DNA of 64,000 nucleotides from Rhodospirillales bacterium (GTDB lineage: Bacteria > Pseudomonadota > Alphaproteobacteria > Rhodospirillales > UBA2165): assembly GCA_016777585.1 (NCBI GenBank), contig JADHRD010000001.1, positions 34,056 to 98,055 of the forward strand, written 5' to 3'. Made by a program: the position numbers and the translations under genes. The notes under the pieces are model-generated. The model ran no database searches and had not been told where the DNA came from. It worked only from the letters and a program-made list of their open reading frames with translations. This document shows, piece after piece, positions 1 to 9,031 of this stretch. Within the stretch, counting starts at the first letter, position 1; every line of letters starts with the position of its first letter.

Positions 1-627
1 TGTCATCTCTTCACGCCACATGACTGTTGTTTCTAAAACATTTGCTTTATCTATAGAGCATACTCGTTTATCGCGTTTTCCAGCTAAATCCATAGCCACC
101 TTTCCAATACGATGTATCTCAGGTGTTGTATAGGTCAGTGTATTGAAACCTTTTCTTATTCCGTTTTCTAACTCTTCAATACCGCGTGGCTCACCAAAGT
201 AGATACCGCCCGTCAACTCTCTAATAATCATAATATCGAGGCCCTTAACAATGTCTAATTTAAGGGAGGAGGCATCAGCCAGCGCATCAAATACAATAGC
301 GGGACGCAAATTTGCGAATAGTCCAAGTCCTTTACGTATACCCAGCAGACCCCGCTCGGGCTGAACGTCAAAAGGTAGAACTTCCCATTTTGGCCCGCCG
401 ACAGCTCCCATCAAAACTGCATCAGATTTTAATGCTGCTTCTAATGTTTCTTCGGGCAAAGGAACTCCGGTTTTATCGATCGCAGCTCCTCCTATTAATG
501 CTTCTGTAATATTGAAACTAACCGACCGTCTTCGGTCCATCCAGTCAATTACCCTAAGCACTTGAGCTATAATTTCGGGCCCAATACCATCACCGGGAAG
601 AACTAATAAATTTTTAGCATTTGCCAT
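1..627 (-). CDS. leuB: 3-isopropylmalate dehydrogenase, 5' part only (cut by window edge)
   Basis: Oxidative decarboxylation of 3-isopropylmalate, the third step of leucine synthesis, NAD-dependent and cytosolic. I translated the open frame by hand: it begins [19 protein letters not shown], the family's characteristic N-terminus, and stays open to base 1, giving 209 codons of an expected 350-370. It also contains [11 protein letters not shown], the [19 protein letters not shown] substrate-binding stretch with its paired arginines, and [16 protein letters not shown]. The frame runs unbroken, so the gene is cut by the window edge and not by mutation. It lies 30 bp downstream of leuD in the same direction, consistent with a leuC-leuD-leuB order. 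Identification is firm; only the C-terminal catalytic part is unseen. Confidence 0.95.
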   Translation of the reverse strand, partial: MANAKNLLVLPGDGIGPEIIAQVLRVIDWMDRRRSVSFNITEALIGGAAIDKTGVPLPEETLEAALKSDAVLMGAVGGPKWEVLPFDVQPERGLLGIRKGLGLFANLRPAIVFDALADASSLKLDIVKGLDIMIIRELTGGIYFGEPRGIEELENGIRKGFNTLTYTTPEIHRIGKVAMDLAGKRDKRVCSIDKANVLETTVMWREEMT

Positions 628-657
628 TTTTTCTCTTTCGTAATTTTATACTATTTA

Positions 658-1257
658 TTAGGCCACAATAATGTTCTGGCGGGCTTCAAAGGCAGCGATC
701 TTATCTGACTTGGCCATCGTCAATCCAATATCATCGAGACCGTTCATCAAACAGTGTTTTTTAAAAGAATCCACTTCAAACTTTATAATATCACCATCTG
801 GACCCGTAATTTCCTGAGCTTCGAGATTTATAGTCATTGTTGCATTTGCACCAAGTTCAGCATCTTCTGTTAATTTATCAATTTGTTCTTGCGGCAACTT
901 TATTAACAAAATCCCGTTCTTCGAACTATTGTTATAAAAAATATCAGCAAAACTCGGAGCAATTACACATTTGATTCCAAAGTCGAGAAGAGCCCAAGGG
1001 GCGTGCTCGCGAGAGGATCCGCAGCCAAAATTCTTCCCGGCGATCAAAATCTCCGAATTTCTAAATGCTGGTTTATTCAAAACAAATTCTTCACGCTCAG
1101 TTCCATCTTGGTTAAATCGAAGCGTGCTAAAAAGATCTGCACCCAGACCTGTTCGCTTAATTGTTTTCAAAAAGCGAGCAGGAATTATCATATCTGTATC
1201 CACATTTATCAAAGGCAATGGTGCCGCGACAGATGTTAGCGTATTAAATTTCTCCAT
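658..1257 (-). CDS. leuD: 3-isopropylmalate dehydratase small subunit
   Basis: Swivelling-domain subunit of the LeuCD isomerase that turns 2-isopropylmalate into 3-isopropylmalate in leucine synthesis. The 199-residue length is standard for the proteobacterial form. Family motifs are clear: [19 protein letters not shown] near the start, then [17 protein letters not shown], which carries the serine-arginine substrate-binding signature, and [18 protein letters not shown]. It starts 16 bp after leuC ends, so the two subunits are almost certainly translated from one message. Nothing is missing or unusual. Confidence 0.97.
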   Translation of the reverse strand: MEKFNTLTSVAAPLPLINVDTDMIIPARFLKTIKRTGLGADLFSTLRFNQDGTEREEFVLNKPAFRNSEILIAGKNFGCGSSREHAPWALLDFGIKCVIAPSFADIFYNNSSKNGILLIKLPQEQIDKLTEDAELGANATMTINLEAQEITGPDGDIIKFEVDSFKKHCLMNGLDDIGLTMAKSDKIAAFEARQNIIVA

Positions 1258-1273
1258 AAGAAATCCCCCTCAA

Positions 1274-2686
1274 TCAATCTAAATCGTTCAAGTCAACGAG
1301 ATGCCCTTTAACTGCTGCGGCTGCCGCCATTGCCGGGCTTACCAAATGCGTTCTGCCTCCGGGTCCTTGGCGACCCTCAAAATTACGATTGGATGTTGAA
1401 GCTGCTCTTTCTCCTGGGCCTAATTTGTCTGCGTTCATTGCCAAACACATTGAACATCCAGCTTCACGCCACTCAAAGCCAGCCTCAATAAAAATCTGAT
1501 CCAAACCCTCTTGCTCCGCTATTTCTTTAACCAAGCCTGAACCCGGGACAACAAGAGCCTGCACCCCATGGGCAACCTTGCGCCCTTCAATAACTGATGC
1601 CGCAGCCCGAATATCTTCAATACGACTATTTGTACATGAACCAATAAATGCTGTATTTATTTTAATGTCCGTCATTGGCATTCCTGCAGTCAGGCCCATG
1701 TATTCCAAGGAACGTTCCATTTTATTTCTTCTATTTATATCAGTTTCTCTGTCCGGATCGGGAACGCAACCATCAATCGCCACAACATCTTCAGGGCTCG
1801 TTCCCCAAGTAACCTGTGGTTTAATCTCAGAAACATCCATAACAATTTCTTCATCAAAAATTGCTGTTTCATCTGTTTTTAGAGTTTTCCAATATTCGAC
1901 TGCAGCTTCCCAAGCCGCACCTTTTGGAGATTTAGGACGACCTTTTAAATATTCAAATGTTTTTTCATCTGGCGCAAAAAGACCCACCCTCGCACCTGCT
2001 TCAATCGTCATGTTGCAGACAGTCATCCGACCTTCCATGGTTAATGATTTGAGGGCATCTCCCGTAAATTCAATAGCTGCCCCTGTACCGCCCGCAGTGC
2101 CAATTTTTCCTATAATTGCTAAAATCAGGTCTTTTGCCGTAATTCCATTGGGTAGTGTTCCATTAACAGTCACCCTCATATTTCTACATTTGGTTAACAA
2201 TAATGTTTGCGTTGCTAAAACATGCTCAACTTCTGAAGTGCCTATTCCAAAAGACATGGAACCAAAAGCCCCATGCGTTGCTGTATGGGAGTCGCCACAA
2301 ACCAATGTTGTGCCAGGTAAAGTAAAACCTTGTTCTGGCCCAACAACGTGGCAAATTCCTTGGCGAATGTCCTTCATCGAATAAAGTTCCACCCCAAAGT
2401 CAGTACAATTTCTTTCGAGAGCCTCAATTTGTATTCTAGACTCTTCATCATCAATTTGTTTATCGCGATCAGTGGTGGGAACATTATGGTCAGCCACAGC
2501 AAGAGTTAAGTCGGGTCGACGTACATTTCTACCCTCATTTCTCAAACCATCAAATGCTTGCGGCGAAGTAACCTCGTGCACAAGATGTCTATCAATGTAA
2601 ACCAAGCAAGTGCCATCTTCTTGTTCATCGACAACATGGGAGTTCCATAGTTTATCGTAAAGGGTAGTTGCATTATTCATATTCAA
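1274..2686 (-). CDS. leuC: 3-isopropylmalate dehydratase large subunit
   Basis: Iron-sulfur subunit of isopropylmalate isomerase. At 470 residues it has normal bacterial LeuC length. The three cysteines expected to hold the [4Fe-4S] cluster are Cys351 in [12 protein letters not shown] and Cys411/Cys414 in [10 protein letters not shown]. Other aconitase-superfamily blocks are [14 protein letters not shown] (about 129-142) and the C-terminal [19 protein letters not shown]. It follows rplS by 52 bp in the same direction, with no convincing terminator between them, so leucine synthesis genes may be read partly from the ribosomal/SRP operon upstream. MNMNN offers two close ATG starts; the first is used here. 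Confidence 0.97.
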   Translation of the reverse strand: MNMNNATTLYDKLWNSHVVDEQEDGTCLVYIDRHLVHEVTSPQAFDGLRNEGRNVRRPDLTLAVADHNVPTTDRDKQIDDEESRIQIEALERNCTDFGVELYSMKDIRQGICHVVGPEQGFTLPGTTLVCGDSHTATHGAFGSMSFGIGTSEVEHVLATQTLLLTKCRNMRVTVNGTLPNGITAKDLILAIIGKIGTAGGTGAAIEFTGDALKSLTMEGRMTVCNMTIEAGARVGLFAPDEKTFEYLKGRPKSPKGAAWEAAVEYWKTLKTDETAIFDEEIVMDVSEIKPQVTWGTSPEDVVAIDGCVPDPDRETDINRRNKMERSLEYMGLTAGMPMTDIKINTAFIGSCTNSRIEDIRAAASVIEGRKVAHGVQALVVPGSGLVKEIAEQEGLDQIFIEAGFEWREAGCSMCLAMNADKLGPGERAASTSNRNFEGRQGPGGRTHLVSPAMAAAAAVKGHLVDLNDLD

Positions 2687-2738
2687 TTACTCACTATAAA
2701 AAACAAAGTTTCTTTCACTAATAGTCTGGCAAATATAT

Positions 2739-3272
2739 TTATTCTTCGGATTTTTGTTCTACGTTTTCTTCAGTCACGACTGGCGCTACACCCTCGGAGC
2801 TCTCTTGTTTTATCTCTTTTTTTGCTAATGCCTTAGCCGCACTTGCTAATTTATTTTTTTCTTTAAGGGCAACAGCCTTTTCTCGATCAGCAGCAGAAAG
2901 CTTCGCTGCATAACCATCTGTCTGTTCTGCAATTCTAGCCCTCTTGCCCTGCCTGCCCCGAAGGTAATATAATTTGGCTCTTCTGACATCACCTCGACGC
3001 AGAACTTCAATACTGTCTACATTGGGCGAATAAAGGGGGAACACACGCTCAACACCCTCGCCATAAGAAATCTTACGGACCGTAAAATTGGAATGAAGCC
3101 CATCATTCTTTCGCGCTATACAAATACCTTCATAGGCCTGTACACGTTCTCGTTCACCTTCTATTACTTTAACATTAATCTTTACTAAGTCACCGGGCGC
3201 AAACTCTGGCAGATCTTTGTCAGCATTTAATTTAGCTATTTGTTCTTGTTCAATTTCTTCTAATAGATTCAT
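2739..3272 (-). CDS. rplS: 50S ribosomal protein L19 with an extended charged tail
   Basis: L19 sits at the 30S-50S interface. The conserved core is residues 1-115 or so: the N-terminal [20 protein letters not shown], then [20 protein letters not shown], and the basic [20 protein letters not shown]. Two ATGs lie two codons apart. I chose the second because the GAGG ribosome binding site is 8 bases from it but only 2 from the first. Typical L19 is 115-130 residues, while this one has about 50 more in an Ala/Lys/Glu-rich tail ending in [10 protein letters not shown], predicted disordered. It is preceded by trmD with a gap of about 30 bp, the usual rpsP-rimM-trmD-rplS order. Confidence 0.95.
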   Translation of the reverse strand: MNLLEEIEQEQIAKLNADKDLPEFAPGDLVKINVKVIEGERERVQAYEGICIARKNDGLHSNFTVRKISYGEGVERVFPLYSPNVDSIEVLRRGDVRRAKLYYLRGRQGKRARIAEQTDGYAAKLSAADREKAVALKEKNKLASAAKALAKKEIKQESSEGVAPVVTEENVEQKSEE

Positions 3273-3304
3273 AATCATAACCTCAATTCGTGTTCAAATA
3301 AAAT

Positions 3305-4048
3305 TTAATGTTTAGTTTGAGCTTCCTTAACTCCAGAAATATATTTTGACCAAAGATCAGGGCGTCTTTTGGAAGTGACTTTCTCAGCTTCCATTTTTCT
3401 CCATTCCCTTATCTCAGAATGATGACCCGATAAGAGCACCTTAGGAACTCGTCTTCCTTCCCACACTTGGGGGCGAGTGTAATGAGAGTATTCAAGCAAA
3501 CCATCAACAAAACTCTCATCTAAAGTCGTTTCCGCATTACCAACGACGCCCGGAAGAAGACGGACGCATGCGTCAATAAGAGTTATTGCTGCTGGCTCTC
3601 CGCCAGATAAAACAAAATCACCAATACTAATCTCTTCCATTTTCCACGCATCAATAACTCTATTATCAATGCCCTCGTAACGTCCACACAGCAATATTAC
3701 CCCATCAGTGTTTGCGAGTTCTTGAGCTCTTGACTGATTTAAACATTGCCCTCTTGGCGACAAGTAAATTATAGGACGATTAACATGCGGAACAGATTTA
3801 AGCGCTGCGTCAACAACGTCTGGCCTAATAACCATTCCAGCTCCCCCACCAAACGGAGTATCGTCGACTGTCTGAGATTTGTTATCCGCAAAGTCTCGAA
3901 GATTTATAGTTTCTATATCCCAGAATCCATCAGCTAAAGCTTTGCCGGCCAATGAAAAACCGAGGCAGCCAGGCATCATCTCTGGAAATAGTGTCAAGAC
4001 ACTCGCTTTCCAAGCCCCGCTTTTTTGCACACTTTGTGGTTTATTCAT
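3305..4048 (-). CDS. trmD: tRNA (guanine-N1-)-methyltransferase
   Basis: SpoU-TrmD (SPOUT) class enzyme that methylates G37 next to the anticodon to prevent frameshifting. It has the N-terminal SVLTLFPEMMPG, the trefoil-knot loops LSPRGQCLNQSRAQELA, LLCGRYEGIDNRVIDAW and SIGDFVLSGGEPAA, and the downstream HYTRPQVWEGRRVPKVLLSG segment. An open frame extends five codons further to a TTG at 4063. I chose the ATG at 4048, which gives a 247-residue protein close to the family norm. It is in the expected place between rimM and rplS. Confidence 0.95.
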   Translation of the reverse strand: MNKPQSVQKSGAWKASVLTLFPEMMPGCLGFSLAGKALADGFWDIETINLRDFADNKSQTVDDTPFGGGAGMVIRPDVVDAALKSVPHVNRPIIYLSPRGQCLNQSRAQELANTDGVILLCGRYEGIDNRVIDAWKMEEISIGDFVLSGGEPAAITLIDACVRLLPGVVGNAETTLDESFVDGLLEYSHYTRPQVWEGRRVPKVLLSGHHSEIREWRKMEAEKVTSKRRPDLWSKYISGVKEAQTKH

Positions 4049-4086
4049 AACTGTGTATTCCAAATAATATTATTTTAGGTCCGAGT

Positions 4087-4626
4087 TCATTTGTTGTCAT
4101 GGACCTCATCACCAATAACTTCTAAAAGTGGATTAACAACAATTCGCCCTTTATCAAAATCAATTATGGGTATTCCTTTTGACGACATTGTAAACATTTT
4201 AGTTCCACCATCATCTAAACTCACCTCTATAATATCTCCAGCCCCATAATTATCTACCATTATTACTTTCCCAATTCGATTATCCTCAAAATCATCAACG
4301 TCCAAGCCAATTAGATCATGGTAATAAAATTCATCTTCATCCAACTCGGGCAAAACTGCCCTTGTTACATACAATTCCAATCCTTTGATGCCCTCGGCTG
4401 CGTTGCGATCCTCAATTCCACTTAATCGGGCAACTATTCCCTTCTTATTTTTACTAACCAATGTTATTTTATAACTATCTCTTAGAGTTCTATCGAAAAC
4501 CGGTCCAAACGATAAAATATCCTCCTGGTTTTCCATAAAACTTTTAATTTTCACAGCCCCTTTTAACCCATGCACTCCTGCGACAACACCTACGCAAACT
4601 AAATCTTTTTCACTGCAAGGGCTCAT
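4087..4626 (-). CDS. rimM: ribosome maturation factor RimM
   Basis: Binds S19 and helps the 30S head mature. The N-terminal domain shows VCVGVVAGVHGLKGAVKIKSF, and the C-terminal PRC-barrel begins at the two tyrosines of DEFYYHDLIGLDV (about residues 100-112). The end, SSKGIPIIDFDKGRIVVNP, matches the closing block of the family. The 179-residue length is typical. The start lies only 3 bp after the rpsP stop codon, consistent with coupling of translation. No oddities. Confidence 0.94.
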   Translation of the reverse strand: MSPCSEKDLVCVGVVAGVHGLKGAVKIKSFMENQEDILSFGPVFDRTLRDSYKITLVSKNKKGIVARLSGIEDRNAAEGIKGLELYVTRAVLPELDEDEFYYHDLIGLDVDDFEDNRIGKVIMVDNYGAGDIIEVSLDDGGTKMFTMSSKGIPIIDFDKGRIVVNPLLEVIGDEVHDNK

Positions 4627-4629
4627 CAG

Positions 4630-5241
4630 TTACTTAGCCTTCGCTTCCTTTTCTTCTTTTGCCGGAGTTTCCTCTGCTTTTGCTTCTTCTGCTGGGGCTT
4701 CCTCTGCTTTTGCTTCTTCTGCTGGGGCTTCCTCTGCTTTTGCTTCTTCTACTGGGGCTTCCTCTGCTTTTGCTTCTTCTACTGGGGCTTCCTCTGCTTT
4801 TGCTTCTTCTGCTGGGGCTTCCTCTGCTACCGTCTCAGACACTGTTGGAGTTGGAGCTGAAGCTGCAGTCTCAGCCTCAGCAGCGGCCGCCTCTTGCGCT
4901 GCCTTTTGGGCTTCTTGTTTTTCACGTATTCTCTCAAGTGTCTTTTCTTTTGGTAAATGCTGTTTCGTTTGCTCTGCATGGACAGGTTTTTCAATAATAT
5001 CAGCTGCGCCGAGAAATCTCGCTACACGGTCCGTCGGCAAAGCGCCATGAGCCAGCCAATGTTTGATTCTGTCCTCTTTAAGGACGATTCGTTCTGGATG
5101 ATCTTTTGCGACCATTGGGTTATATGTTCCCACGCGTTCAATAAACCTACCATCTCGAGGACTTCTAGAGTCCGCAACTACGATACGATAGAACGGACGC
5201 TTTTTTGCTCCACCACGCGATAAACGAATTTTTGTAGCCAT
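4630..5241 (-). CDS. rpsP: 30S ribosomal protein S16 with a repeat-built acidic/basic tail
   Basis: The conserved S16 fold covers about residues 1-85: [41 protein letters not shown], then [20 protein letters not shown]. Bacterial S16 usually ends near 80-100 residues, and alphaproteobacteria often add an Ala-rich extension. Here the extension is unusually long, bringing the total to 203. From about residue 140 it is a tandem decapeptide of the type [10 protein letters not shown], encoded by a 30-bp DNA repeat. The tail is likely disordered and solvent-exposed on the ribosome. It lies 42 bp after ffh and probably shares its transcript. Confidence 0.95.
   Translation of the reverse strand: MATKIRLSRGGAKKRPFYRIVVADSRSPRDGRFIERVGTYNPMVAKDHPERIVLKEDRIKHWLAHGALPTDRVARFLGAADIIEKPVHAEQTKQHLPKEKTLERIREKQEAQKAAQEAAAAEAETAASAPTPTVSETVAEEAPAEEAKAEEAPVEEAKAEEAPVEEAKAEEAPAEEAKAEEAPAEEAKAEETPAKEEKEAKAK
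4661..4830. repeat. 30-bp in-frame tandem repeat inside rpsP
   Basis: Five near-identical 30-bp units (4681-4710, 4711-4740, 4741-4770, 4771-4800, 4801-4830) plus a partial diverged unit at the left end. On the plus strand each unit contains CTGGGGCTTCCTCTGCTTTT. Differences are single bases, mainly a G/A change that swaps Ala and Val in the encoded decapeptide. The unit length is a multiple of three, so copy-number changes by slippage keep the S16 reading frame open. Confidence 0.95.
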
Positions 5242-5283
5242 AAATATTTCCTCTTTTCTAAACTAAATTTATAAATTTTAATA

Positions 5284-6660
5284 TCAGAACTTCATTCCTG
5301 ATGGGGGCATCATTGCTCCCATCATGTCGCTATTCATTCCAGGCATCATGCCTTTCATTCCACTTTTCCCCATTTTTTTCATCATTTTTGACATTTGCTG
5401 AAATTGCTTTAACAACCGGTTTACATCCTGAACGCTGGTACCAGAACCCGCCGCAATTCGTTTTCGTCGTTTGGCATTGAGAACTTTAGGATTTCGACGC
5501 TCTTGTATAGTCATAGATAAAATTATTGCTTCTTGCCTAACTATTGCTCGATCGTCAATATTTGCTTCAGCTATTTGTTTTTTCATTTTACCAACACCCG
5601 GGAGCATACCCATTAATCCGCCAATGTCTCCCATATTTTTAATTTGGCCCAATTGCTGTTGCAAATCCTCTAGTGTAAACTGACCCTTAAGCGCTCGCTT
5701 TGCTATTTTTTCAGCATTAGCTTGGTCTAACGTTTCCTCAGCCTTTTCAACTAATCCTACAATATCTCCCATACCCAAGATCCGATTAGCAATTCGATCG
5801 GCTTGAAAGGCTTCTAACGCATTAAGTTTTTCTCCAACACCCATAAACTTAATTGGACAACCCGTAACAGCTCTCATCGAGAGTGCCGCTCCACCACGCG
5901 AGTCTCCATCGACCCTGCTAAGAACTATGCCGGTAATTCCTATTCTCTCTTTAAACTCTCTGGCTACGTTAACTGCATCTTGACCACCCATTGCATCGGC
6001 TACCAATAATGTTTCCGCGGGAACAACGATATTACGGATTTCTGCTACTTCTGCCATGAGATCTTGATCAATTGCTAGCCGACCGGCTGTATCAAGGATA
6101 ACAACATCAAAACCTTCTTTCCGGCCGGTTTCCATGGCTCGTTTTGCTATCCCAACAGGTTGTTCCCCAAAAACCGATTTAAGACAAACAACGTCAGCTT
6201 GAAGAGCGAGCTGAGCAAGTTGTTCCTGAGCAGCCGGCCTTGCAACGTCTAAACCCGCGACCATGACTTTCTTTTTTTCCCGATTTTTTAGTCTTAAAGC
6301 GAGTTTTCCAGTTGTGGTGGTCTTGCCTGAACCCTGTAATCCAACCATCAATATTGGAACAGGTGCCACCGCAGCCAAATTAATCTCAGCATTTTCAGAA
6401 CCCAACATCTCTATTAATTGATCATTAACAATTTTTATGACCATTTGTCCCGGCGTCACACTCTTTGTCACGTCTTGACCGATCGCCGCTTGATTAACCT
6501 TTTCTATAAATTCTTTCACGATAGGGAGAGCAACGTCAGCCTCTAACAAAGCAACGCGGATTTCTCGCATAGCATCAGAAACATCAGAAGCACTCAAAGC
6601 TCCGTGTTTTCTGAGCCTATCGAATATATCACCAAATTTACTTGTTAAACTGTCAAACAA
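5284..6660 (-). CDS. ffh: signal recognition particle protein Ffh (SRP54)
   Basis: GTPase subunit of SRP that binds signal sequences and docks with FtsY. Domains in order: N domain 1-95, then the G domain starting with the P-loop GLQGSGKTTTTGKL (about 107-120), followed by VILDTAGRL, ADAMGGQDAVNVA and LSRVDGDSRGGAAL. The M domain has the RNA-binding stretch RIAAGSGTSVQDVNRLL and a very Met-rich end with MMKKMGKSGMKGMMPGM. The 458-residue length is normal. This is the first gene of the minus-strand run, downstream of a predicted promoter and a leader hairpin. No SRP RNA gene was recognised in the window. Confidence 0.97.
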   Translation of the reverse strand: MFDSLTSKFGDIFDRLRKHGALSASDVSDAMREIRVALLEADVALPIVKEFIEKVNQAAIGQDVTKSVTPGQMVIKIVNDQLIEMLGSENAEINLAAVAPVPILMVGLQGSGKTTTTGKLALRLKNREKKKVMVAGLDVARPAAQEQLAQLALQADVVCLKSVFGEQPVGIAKRAMETGRKEGFDVVILDTAGRLAIDQDLMAEVAEIRNIVVPAETLLVADAMGGQDAVNVAREFKERIGITGIVLSRVDGDSRGGAALSMRAVTGCPIKFMGVGEKLNALEAFQADRIANRILGMGDIVGLVEKAEETLDQANAEKIAKRALKGQFTLEDLQQQLGQIKNMGDIGGLMGMLPGVGKMKKQIAEANIDDRAIVRQEAIILSMTIQERRNPKVLNAKRRKRIAAGSGTSVQDVNRLLKQFQQMSKMMKKMGKSGMKGMMPGMNSDMMGAMMPPSGMKF

Positions 6661-6690
6661 TTTATATTCCCCAAAGTGTCACGCAAAAAG

Positions 6691-6719
6691 CGCCAGTGCG
6701 CGAAACTCGCGGACTGGCG
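6691..6719 (-). terminator. terminator-like hairpin in the ffh leader
   Basis: A GC-rich stem-loop of seven base pairs (CGCCAGT with ACTGGCG), one G-G mismatch and four more pairs, closing an AAACT/AGTTT loop. Read on the minus strand it is followed at once by CTTTTTG, the layout of an intrinsic terminator. It ends about 30 bases before the ffh start codon and lies about 70 bases below the predicted transcription start, so it could act as an attenuator or as the 3' end of a short leader RNA. The hairpin is seen in the sequence; the function is inferred. Confidence 0.5.
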
Positions 6720-6795
6720 GGCAACATCATTTACTACTGCATTTAAAACTTAGCAATAGAGTTGCTACCACTGAATACGTATTAAATTTAGTTGG

Positions 6796-6824
6796 AAATT
6801 AATGACAGTAAACCTATAAGTCAA
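6796..6824 (-). promoter_or_regulatory. predicted sigma-70-type promoter for ffh and downstream genes
   Basis: On the minus strand there is a -35 box TTGACT (6819-6824), a 17-base spacer, and a -10 box TAATTT (6796-6801). This is the best consensus match in the 287-bp divergent gap between ffh and dapF. Transcription would start near 6789, giving a leader of about 130 bases that contains the hairpin at 6691-6719. Confidence 0.5.
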
Positions 6825-6947
6825 GGGTTTCTGTATATTATAATTCCATCAAACACTTCCTTGGTGTATCATCGGGAGCATGGGAAACACGCAAACATTT
6901 ACTAAAATGAGTGGACTTAAACGCATTTCGGTTTTATATCGCAACCT

Positions 6948-7763
6948 ATGACAAATATTCAGTTTTTAAAAATGCATGGTTTGGGTAATGATTTTGTGAT
7001 TATCGATAATCGCAAACATATGTTAAATTTAAGTACATCTCAGATTAGGGGGCTTTCAAACCGAAAGAGGGGTATTGGCTGCGACCAACTGATCACGATG
7101 GAAACCTCAAAAACTAATGCAGATATTAAAATGCGCATTTATAATTCTGACGGAAGTGAAGTTGGCGCTTGTGGTAATGCTGCTAGATGCATTGGTCGTT
7201 TGATGATGGATGAAAAGAAAAACACCCAAGTACAAATTGAAGCGATGGATAGAGTATTATTGGCGACCCGATCTAATGAATTAATTAGTGTAAATATGGG
7301 GCAAGCCGCTATTGATTGGCGTGAAATACCATTGTCTCAGAAAATGGATACAATATCACTTGATATAAATGAAGGTATTCTAGAAAATCCAGTTGCCGTG
7401 AATATTGGAAATCCTCACATGGTATTTTTTGTAAAAAATATTAATGAAATTGACCTCGGATCTATTGGTCCAAAACTGGAACACCATAGTTTCTTTCCGA
7501 AAAAGGCAAATATAGAAATTGCTCAAATAATATCATCAGAGAAAATCCGGGTTAGGGTATGGGAGCGCGGTGCTGGCATAACAGAAGCCTGTGGCAGCGG
7601 AGCGTGTGCTGTATTGGTAGCTGCTGTGAGAAGGAACTTATCTGATCGGCGAGCCGAAATTGAATTGGATGGCGGAACACTAGAAATTGAATGGCAAAGA
7701 GATAATTGTGTTTCAATGACTGGGCCCACAGAGATAAACTTTTCCGGAAGTTGCAGTTTATGA
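6948..7763 (+). CDS. dapF: diaminopimelate epimerase
   Basis: Interconverts LL- and meso-diaminopimelate for lysine and peptidoglycan. It is a PLP-independent racemase with two active-site cysteines, here Cys75 in GACGNAARCIG and Cys215 in EACGSGACAVL. The N-terminal FLKMHGLGNDFVIID and the central NIGNPHMVFF blocks are canonical, and the 271-residue length is normal. The stop codon overlaps the start of mtaB (ATGA), so translation of the next gene is probably coupled. It opens a plus-strand trio with mtaB and ftsY, an arrangement I recall as common in alphaproteobacteria. Confidence 0.97.
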   Translation: MTNIQFLKMHGLGNDFVIIDNRKHMLNLSTSQIRGLSNRKRGIGCDQLITMETSKTNADIKMRIYNSDGSEVGACGNAARCIGRLMMDEKKNTQVQIEAMDRVLLATRSNELISVNMGQAAIDWREIPLSQKMDTISLDINEGILENPVAVNIGNPHMVFFVKNINEIDLGSIGPKLEHHSFFPKKANIEIAQIISSEKIRVRVWERGAGITEACGSGACAVLVAAVRRNLSDRRAEIELDGGTLEIEWQRDNCVSMTGPTEINFSGSCSL

Positions 7764-9031
7764 AAAATCAGGAATCAAACCCAGAAGTGGTTACATTTGG
7801 CTGCAGGCTAAATACTGTGGAGTCAGAAATAATTAAAAACCAGGCTATCAAAGGAGGGCTCAGTAATGCCACAATCTTTAATACTTGCGGAGTTACTGAG
7901 GCTGCCGAAAAACAGGCTATCAAAGAAATTAAGAAATTAAAGAGAGAAAACCCAGAGACACAAATCATTGTGACCGGATGCGCGGTACAGATTAATCCAA
8001 CAAAATACAAGAATCTTTCTGAAGTTGATATTGTCCTTGGAAATCACGAGAAACTTCAAGTTGATAGTTATAGATCCAAAAGTCCTTCTGACAATTTCCA
8101 AATCTCCAATATTATGGAGAGGAAAGAAATGGAAGAAAATTTAATTAGCGGATTTGGTAAACGTACTCGCGCATTTATTCAAATACAGCAAGGATGCAAT
8201 CATCGCTGTACTTTTTGCATTATACCTTTCGGGAGGGGCAACAGTAGATCACTTCCGATTGAAAATATTGCGAAACAAATCAATATATTATTAGAGCAAG
8301 GATATAAAGAAGCTGTCCTAACGGGCGTTGATATATCATCTTACGGCCAAGATTTGTCAGTAAAACATTCGTTAGGTTCGATGGTGAAACAGCTATTGGT
8401 TATGCTACCTAATTTAAAACGTTTACGCCTTAGCTCGCTTGATCCTGCGGTGATTGATGATGAACTCCTTGAAATTATCAGCACAGAACCGAGATTGATG
8501 CCTCACTTGCACTTTAGTGTTCAAGCTGGAAGCGATTTGATTTTAAAACGCATGAAACGCAGGCATAGCCGAGAAGGTTTAATAAGTCTGTGTAAAAAGA
8601 TTAAACAGTTACGTCCCGAAATAGTATTTGGGGCAGATATTATTGTGGGCTTTCCAACTGAGACAGAAGAAAATTTCTCGGACACATTGAGGATTGTTGA
8701 TGAGGCAAACCTGACCTACTTACACGTATTTCCTTTTTCAGCCAGACCAGAAACACCAGCTGCACGGATGCCACAAGTTGAGAAAAAAAATATTAAAAAA
8801 CGTTCCGAAATACTCCGAATAAAGGGAGATAAAATCAAAACTGAATATTTTAAAAGTCTAATAGGTAAGGAAGTTACAGCGTTAGTAGAAAAGGGAGATC
8901 AGGGCTACACAGAATCATTCGCACCTATTAAATTTACTGGACCAGTCAAACGGGGGGAAATTGTATCAGCGAAAATTTCTAATTTCTCCAATAAACGATT
9001 ATCCGCAGAAATTATAAATAATATCTTATGA
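7760..9031 (+). CDS. mtaB: tRNA N6-threonylcarbamoyladenosine methylthiotransferase
   Basis: Radical-SAM methylthiotransferase of the MiaB/MtaB group, which adds a methylthio group to t6A37 of tRNA. The N-terminal UPF0004 domain has cysteines in VTFGCRLNTVE, IFNTCGVTEAAE and IVTGCAVQINP. The radical-SAM cluster motif is QGCNHRCTFCIIPFGRG, and a TRAM-like tail follows. The open frame continues 18 codons upstream inside dapF, but the ATG at 7760 overlapping the dapF stop gives the family-standard N-terminus. GCRLN after VTFG points to MtaB rather than MiaB or RimO. It overlaps ftsY by 4 bp. Confidence 0.9.
   Translation: MKNQESNPEVVTFGCRLNTVESEIIKNQAIKGGLSNATIFNTCGVTEAAEKQAIKEIKKLKRENPETQIIVTGCAVQINPTKYKNLSEVDIVLGNHEKLQVDSYRSKSPSDNFQISNIMERKEMEENLISGFGKRTRAFIQIQQGCNHRCTFCIIPFGRGNSRSLPIENIAKQINILLEQGYKEAVLTGVDISSYGQDLSVKHSLGSMVKQLLVMLPNLKRLRLSSLDPAVIDDELLEIISTEPRLMPHLHFSVQAGSDLILKRMKRRHSREGLISLCKKIKQLRPEIVFGADIIVGFPTETEENFSDTLRIVDEANLTYLHVFPFSARPETPAARMPQVEKKNIKKRSEILRIKGDKIKTEYFKSLIGKEVTALVEKGDQGYTESFAPIKFTGPVKRGEIVSAKISNFSNKRLSAEIINNIL

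Noticed and set aside
4661-4830. Regular 30-bp repeats that could suggest a CRISPR array
   Set aside because: Units are directly adjacent without spacers and encode an in-frame protein tail.
4659-4997. Plus-strand Leu-rich frame of 112 codons
   Set aside because: It is the antisense shadow of the rpsP repeat; pure repeat of leucine-rich decapeptide with no support as a gene.
6720-6947. Possible SRP RNA gene beside ffh
   Set aside because: The conserved SRP RNA tip sequence was not found on either strand of the gap.
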